64,000 bases of DNA from Catellatospora sichuanensis (GTDB lineage Bacteria; Actinomycetota; Actinomycetes; Mycobacteriales; Micromonosporaceae): assembly GCF_007483665.1 (NCBI RefSeq), contig NZ_ML660189.1:263030-327029 (forward strand). The letters are read 5' to 3'. Below are positions 60,431 to 64,000 of the stretch, piece after piece. The position numbers and the translations under genes were made by a program. The notes beneath the pieces were generated by a model. That model worked only from the letters and a program-made list of their open reading frames with translations, had not been told where the DNA came from and made no database searches. Position 1 is the first letter of the stretch; each line of letters starts with the position of its first letter.

Positions 60431-61204
60431 ATGGCCTCGAAGCCGTCCCAGGACACGCGGGCCGCCGAGCGGTCCGCGCAGGCCGCCGCGGCCGATCTCG
60501 CGGCCGCGTTCGGCGTGACGCTCGAACCGGAGCTGCTGGAGCGCGCGCTCACCCACCGCTCGTACGCCTACGAGCACGGCGGCCTGCCCACCAACGAGCG
60601 GCTGGAGTTCCTCGGCGACTCCGTGCTGGGCGTCGTCATCACCGCCTCGCTCTACCAGGCGCATCCCGACCTGCCCGAGGGCCGGCTGGCCAAGCTGCGG
60701 GCCAGCGTGGTGAACTCGCGTGCCCTGGCCGGGGTGGCCCGCTCCCTCGGCAATGCCGGCATCGGCCCACACCTGCTGCTGGGCAAGGGCGAGGAGACCA
60801 CCGGCGGGCGCGACAAGGAGTCGATCCTCGCCGACACGCTCGAGGCGCTGCTGGGTGCGATCTATCTCGAACACGGTATGGAACGGGCCGCCGAGGTGGT
60901 CCGCGCGCTGTTCGACCCGCTGATGGCGGAGTCCGCGCGCCGGGGCGCGTCCCTGGACTGGAAGACCAGCCTGCAGGAGCTGACCTCCGCGCACGGCTGG
61001 GGCGTGCCGGAGTACGCCATCGAGGAGCAGGGCCCCGACCACGCGAAGATGTTCACCGCCTGGGCGGTCGTCGGCGGCGAGCGCTTCGGCGGCGTGACCG
61101 GCCGGACGAAGAAGGACGCCGAGCAGCGCGCCGCGGAGGACGCCTGGCAGGTGCTGTCGCACCGCGCCGTGGACACGTCGCACCCGGAGGCCCGCGAGGC
61201 CTGA
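60431..61204 (+). CDS. rnc: Ribonuclease III
   Basis: Cuts double-stranded RNA in rRNA precursors and some mRNAs. The 257 residues have an N-terminal catalytic domain with [13 protein letters not shown] (residues 55-67) and [18 protein letters not shown] (D135, E138 among the Mg-binding acids), and a C-terminal double-stranded RNA-binding domain (about 176-247). ATG at 60431 follows GGGAGGGGAGTG. The preceding hairpin (60354-60384) is a possible self-cleavage site. mutM follows. Confidence 0.96.
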   Translation: MASKPSQDTRAAERSAQAAAADLAAAFGVTLEPELLERALTHRSYAYEHGGLPTNERLEFLGDSVLGVVITASLYQAHPDLPEGRLAKLRASVVNSRALAGVARSLGNAGIGPHLLLGKGEETTGGRDKESILADTLEALLGAIYLEHGMERAAEVVRALFDPLMAESARRGASLDWKTSLQELTSAHGWGVPEYAIEEQGPDHAKMFTAWAVVGGERFGGVTGRTKKDAEQRAAEDAWQVLSHRAVDTSHPEAREA

Positions 61205-61354
61205 CGGCCTCGCCGATGCAGGTCCGCGCGAGGGCACGGGCGGAACGTCGGTGGTGTTGTTCATGATGTGCGGTGCGCCCGGGTCCCGGCCCGCCGCGCA
61301 CATGGTCATCGTGTGGCCGTGCCGCCCCCGCGGCCGGCGAGGGAGGCTGGAACC

Positions 61355-62212
61355 ATGCCGGAGTTGCCCGAGGTCGAGACGGTCCGCAGCGGGCTGGCCC
61401 GCTGGGTGGTCGGCCGCACCATCGCCACTGTCGAGGTGCGGCACCCGCGTGCGGTTCGCCGCCACCCGGCCGGGGCGCAGGACTTCGCCGACGTGCTGGC
61501 CGGGCGGACGATCACCGAGGCCCGGCGGCGGGGCAAGTACCTGTGGCTGCCGCTGGACAGCGGGGACGCGGTCGTCGGCCACCTCGGCATGTCGGGCCAG
61601 CTGCTGGTGCAGCCCGCCGAGGCGGCGGAGGAGAAGCACCTGCACATCCGGTTCGACTTCACCGACGGCGGCCCGCAGCTGCGTTTCGTCGACCAGCGCA
61701 CCTTCGGCGGGCTGGCGGTCTCGCCAGGTGGCGCCACGCTGCCCGCGGAGATCGCACACATCGCGCTGGACCCGATGGATTCCGCGTTCGTCGAGGCGGA
61801 CTTCCTGGCCGCGCTGCGGCGCAAACGCACCGCGGTCAAGCGGGCGCTGCTCGACCAGACGCTGATCTCGGGGGTCGGCAACATCTACGCCGACGAGGCA
61901 CTGTGGCGGGCCAAGCTGCACGGCGAGCGGCCCAGCGACGAGCTGACCAGGCCGGCCGCGGCGCGGCTGCTCGGGCACGTGCGGGACGTGCTCGGCGAGG
62001 CGATCGAGGTGGGTGGCACGACGTTCGACGCGCTGTACGTCAACGTCAACGGCGAGTCCGGCTACTTCGACCGCTCGCTCAACGCGTACGGCCGCGAGGG
62101 CGAGCCCTGCTCGCGGTGCGGCTCGCCGATCCGGCGCGAGCAGTTCATGAACCGCTCGTCGTACTCCTGCCCCCGCTGCCAGCCCCGGCCGCGCACGGTG
62201 GGCCGGGCCTGA
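61355..62212 (+). CDS. mutM: Formamidopyrimidine-DNA glycosylase
   Basis: Removes oxidised purines such as 8-oxoguanine from DNA. The 285 residues begin PELPEVETV with the catalytic Pro2 and Glu3, carry Lys61 in RRRGKYL, the helix-two-turn-helix [18 protein letters not shown], and a C-terminal zinc finger with CSRC and CPRC ending in the conserved Arg of RPRT. ATG at 61355 has AGGGAGG upstream. It lies after rnc as in many actinobacteria and converges with the GH114-like gene across 3 bases. Confidence 0.96.
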   Translation: MPELPEVETVRSGLARWVVGRTIATVEVRHPRAVRRHPAGAQDFADVLAGRTITEARRRGKYLWLPLDSGDAVVGHLGMSGQLLVQPAEAAEEKHLHIRFDFTDGGPQLRFVDQRTFGGLAVSPGGATLPAEIAHIALDPMDSAFVEADFLAALRRKRTAVKRALLDQTLISGVGNIYADEALWRAKLHGERPSDELTRPAAARLLGHVRDVLGEAIEVGGTTFDALYVNVNGESGYFDRSLNAYGREGEPCSRCGSPIRREQFMNRSSYSCPRCQPRPRTVGRA

Positions 62213-62215
62213 CGG

Positions 62216-62803
62216 TCAGCGGGGCGGTCGTTCGGGCGTGCCCGGCACGGTGAGGTCGGCGTCGTCGTGCACCGCGTCGAGCAGGCCGACCGGCAGCGAC
62301 ATCCGGTGCGCCTGGGTGACCAGGTGGTCGACGACGCTGCGCGGCGCGCCCGCCAGCTGGTCCAGCGCGGCGGCGTCGAAGCCCTTGTCCCGGCACAGCC
62401 GCAGCCGGTCGGTGAGGATCGGCGTGATCCGGGTGCGCAGCTCGCCCTCGGGCGCGTCCCAGCGCACCCGCCCGTCCGGGCTGGTCATCTCGGCGGGGAA
62501 GCGCGCGGCGTCGGGCCGGTCGTGCTCGACCGCGGCCAGCGGCAGGTAGCAGACCGCCCGGCGGCGGGCCTGATGCAGGTCTTCGACCGTGGATGCGGCG
62601 GTGGTGAACCCGTCGAGTACGAACACGTCCGCCGCGGCCGGCTGCGGGGGCGCGGCCAGTGACCACTGCCAGCGCAGCTGCTCGGGCACGGCGGCCGGCG
62701 GCGGGGCGTCGTACCAGTGCGACGGCCGGACCGGCGTGGCACAGGCGACGCAACCCAGCACGACGATCGCGCTGACCGGCACGCGTACCCCCGCGACCCG
62801 CAC
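62216..62803 (-). CDS. GH114-like lipoprotein (degenerate endo-galactosaminidase fold)
   Basis: The 195 residues have a lipobox VLGC near residue 18, so the mature protein would be lipid-anchored. The body matches GH114 (Ega3-type endo-alpha-1,4-galactosaminidase): WQWSLAAPP...DVFVLDGF, AVCYLPLAAVEHDRPDAARFPAE and RLCRDKGFDAAALDQLAGAP, where the usual EPDNVDGY becomes AALDQLAGA. The chain ends about 40 residues short of the fold's second catalytic Glu, ending at mutM. It is coupled to the GH135-like gene upstream. Activity is doubtful; a binding role is possible. Confidence 0.65.
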   Translation of the reverse strand: MRVAGVRVPVSAIVVLGCVACATPVRPSHWYDAPPPAAVPEQLRWQWSLAAPPQPAAADVFVLDGFTTAASTVEDLHQARRRAVCYLPLAAVEHDRPDAARFPAEMTSPDGRVRWDAPEGELRTRITPILTDRLRLCRDKGFDAAALDQLAGAPRSVVDHLVTQAHRMSLPVGLLDAVHDDADLTVPGTPERPPR

Positions 62804-62805
62804 GG

Positions 62806-63432
62806 TTACACCGGCACCGGCACGACCGCGGACGCGCCGTGGATCGATGCCTCATGGGTGGCCAGGCCGAACCGGGCGCCCCGGCCGCGCATCAGCTCGT
62901 GGCAGGCCGCGATCTGGTCCAGCGGCACCGAGTGCACCAGGTGCGCGTCACCGGGCCGGACACCGGACTCGGTGCCGTGCCGGTAGCGGTCCCACGGTCC
63001 CTCGTAGGTGCACAGCACCGCGCCCAGGCCACGATAGATCGAGTCGGTGGGGCGGCCCGGGTTCACCAGCAGCGTGTCGAAGCCGATGCGGCGGGCCGCG
63101 CGCACCGCGACGGCGACCGGGCCGATCGAGTACGGGCTGGTCGGCGCCTGGTCGAAGAAGACGCCCCGGACCGGGTAGCCGGCCCAGCGGCCGAGTTCGG
63201 CCCGCACCTGCTCGGCCGGCCGCGCGCCGAAGGCGAGGTCGACGTAGCCGAGCAGGCCCGCTCCGGCGCGGACCAGCCGCGTGGTGGCCGCGGTCCAGGT
63301 CGGGTCGAGCCCGCTGCCGGGCCCGGCGTCGATGTTGAGCAGGACGGTGGCGCCGACGCCGGCAGCCTCGATCGTCGCCCACAGCTCCGGGTTCAGCTGG
63401 GGGTGTGCGGGAAGTGGCAGCAGGGGGGTCAC
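62806..63432 (-). CDS. Spherulin-4 (GH135-like) protein
   Basis: The 208 residues match Spherulin4, the GH135 family of fungal Sph3: TPLLPLPAHPQLNPELWATI, VLLNIDAGPGSG, GLLGYVDLAFGARP, GYPVRGVFFDQAP and LCTYEGPW. Sph3 relies on an adjacent Asp-Glu pair; here FFDQ keeps the Asp but the Glu is Gln, while the later Glu in TYEG is kept. No signal peptide is evident. Fungal Sph3 and Ega3 (GH114) act on galactosaminogalactan, and here their homologues are adjacent and co-transcribed (stop and start 2 bases apart). Confidence 0.7.
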   Translation of the reverse strand: MTPLLPLPAHPQLNPELWATIEAAGVGATVLLNIDAGPGSGLDPTWTAATTRLVRAGAGLLGYVDLAFGARPAEQVRAELGRWAGYPVRGVFFDQAPTSPYSIGPVAVAVRAARRIGFDTLLVNPGRPTDSIYRGLGAVLCTYEGPWDRYRHGTESGVRPGDAHLVHSVPLDQIAACHELMRGRGARFGLATHEASIHGASAVVPVPV

Positions 63433-63511
63433 GCTCGTACAACGACCGATATCGGTGGGTCGCGACTACCCGGAGGTGACTGTCGGCTAGCCGACCGAAC
63501 CCGGCCCGGAA

Positions 63512-64000
63512 CTACTCCCGGCCGAACTCCTGCGTCCAGTACGCCGTGCGCCCCTGGTAGGACAGTCCCACACCGCTCGCCCGCGCGTCGCAGTTCAGGA
63601 TGTTGTTGCGGTGTCCGGTGCTGCCCATCCAGGCTTCGACGACGGCCTGGGCGGTCGAGTAGCCGTAGGCGATGTTCTCGCCGGCCGCGTGCCCGCGCGG
63701 GTAGCCCGCGTGCTCCAGGCGGTCGACGAAGCTGCTGCCGTTGCGCCCGGTGTGGCTGAAGTAGTCGTAGCGGGCCATGTCGGCGCTGTGCAGGCGGGCC
63801 GCGATGCTCATGCGCTCGTCTTTGTGCATCCGGCGGCAGCCCGCTCGTTCCCGCTCCCCGTTGACCAGGGCGGCGACCTGGTCCTCCATGGCGGTTATCC
63901 GGTCGCTTTCGGGACTGGTGCGCGGGACGGCGCCGGCGGCCCGCGCGGCGGCGGGACGGCTCGCGGCGGCCGCGCCCGGCACGGTGGCCGGCGGGGCGGC
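63512..64000 (-). CDS. CAP/SCP-domain protein (N-terminus outside window)
   Basis: The visible 162 residues hold a CAP (SCP/PR-1) domain: VAALVNGERERAGCRRM, AARLHSADMARYDYFSHTGRNGSSF, the catalytic-like His/Glu pair in GENIAYGYSTAQAVVEAWMGSTGHRNNIL, and YWTQEFG. The upstream part is an Ala/Pro-rich linker open to the window edge. Bacterial CAP proteins are exported, of unknown activity. The frame is open at 64000, so the start lies beyond. Confidence 0.85.
   Translation of the reverse strand, partial: AAPPATVPGAAAASRPAAARAAGAVPRTSPESDRITAMEDQVAALVNGERERAGCRRMHKDERMSIAARLHSADMARYDYFSHTGRNGSSFVDRLEHAGYPRGHAAGENIAYGYSTAQAVVEAWMGSTGHRNNILNCDARASGVGLSYQGRTAYWTQEFGRE

Noticed and set aside
59852..61978. 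708-codon minus-strand frame over rpmF, rnc and mutM
   Set aside because: Antisense to three recognised genes; shows no domains.

Overview
The window is a densely coding, very GC-rich chromosomal segment. It has many GTG starts, several promoters in which a TANNNT -10 box lies 7-11 bases before a GTG start (leaderless transcripts), and actinobacterial marker genes: SepIVA, GlnA2, coenzyme F420 genes, a fused RNase HI/phosphatase, a HupB with a lysine-rich tail, and an IclR-type NdgR beside leuCD. Gene order resembles Streptomyces and especially Micromonosporaceae. The recurring GAAGGGCACCTTC inverted repeat between genes also suggests Micromonosporaceae. This placement is an inference from gene content; the window has no 16S gene. 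No transposase, integrase, phage block or CRISPR array was seen.

Layout. Bases 1-7.7 kb hold branched-chain amino-acid and serine biosynthesis (ilvC 3' end, serA, leuB, ilvE) with a hydrolase and a GNAT enzyme between them. From 7.9 to 12.1 kb is the most accessory-looking stretch: an AbiEi/DUF559-type protein, a tiny well-signalled ORF, a Prim-Pol-like protein, and a divergent XRE-TPR regulator plus flavoprotein. From 12.1 to 16.5 kb lie the conserved Nif3/Zn-ribbon/RNase H-phosphatase trio and an RNB exonuclease. An extremely lysine-rich histone-like gene sits at 16.6-17.8 kb. From 18 to 27 kb are small unknown and membrane proteins, rnpB (RNase P RNA), the F420:NADPH reductase gene, panB, nadE, a CPA1-type antiporter and a membrane-anchored protein. 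From 27 to 33.4 kb are glnA2, a DUF350 protein, a PadR/ABC exporter operon, an FAH-family hydrolase, and tRNA-Gln and tRNA-Glu. From 33.4 to 37.5 kb are two tiny membrane proteins, ndgR divergent from leuCD, and hupB. From 37.6 to 42.7 kb are TetR/DoxX and the polyphosphate pair ppk-CHAD. From 42.8 to 51.2 kb is the conserved cofC-plsC-gpsA-(PLP lyase)-ddl-DUF3515-RAM-thiL block. From 51.4 to 62.2 kb are rpmB, a DAK2 protein, recG, an LPXTG surface protein, rsmD, coaD, sepIVA, DUF177, rpmF, rnc and mutM. The right end has a degenerate-looking GH114-like lipoprotein paired with a spherulin-4 (GH135-like) protein and the edge of a CAP-domain protein.

How the genes work together. leuB, leuCD, ilvC and ilvE complete much of leucine/valine/isoleucine synthesis, and NdgR is the likely shared regulator; leuB and ilvE share an upstream motif around AACGTTCG. 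CofC and NpdG make and recharge F420. Ppk and the CYTH-CHAD protein form a polyphosphate pair. PlsC and GpsA act in phospholipid synthesis, and RpmB, RpmF, RsmD and Rnc act in ribosome and RNA metabolism. Two highly basic nucleoid proteins (HupB and the histone-like protein) lie 20 kb apart.

Unexplained structure is mostly repeats: five copies of one palindromic intergenic element (four between convergent genes, one supplying the end of a coding region), a six-copy 14-base motif arranged in pairs with 19-base pitch, a 24-base perfect inverted repeat, a second small inverted-repeat family, and three mini-ORFs that each end in an ATGA overlap with the next gene.
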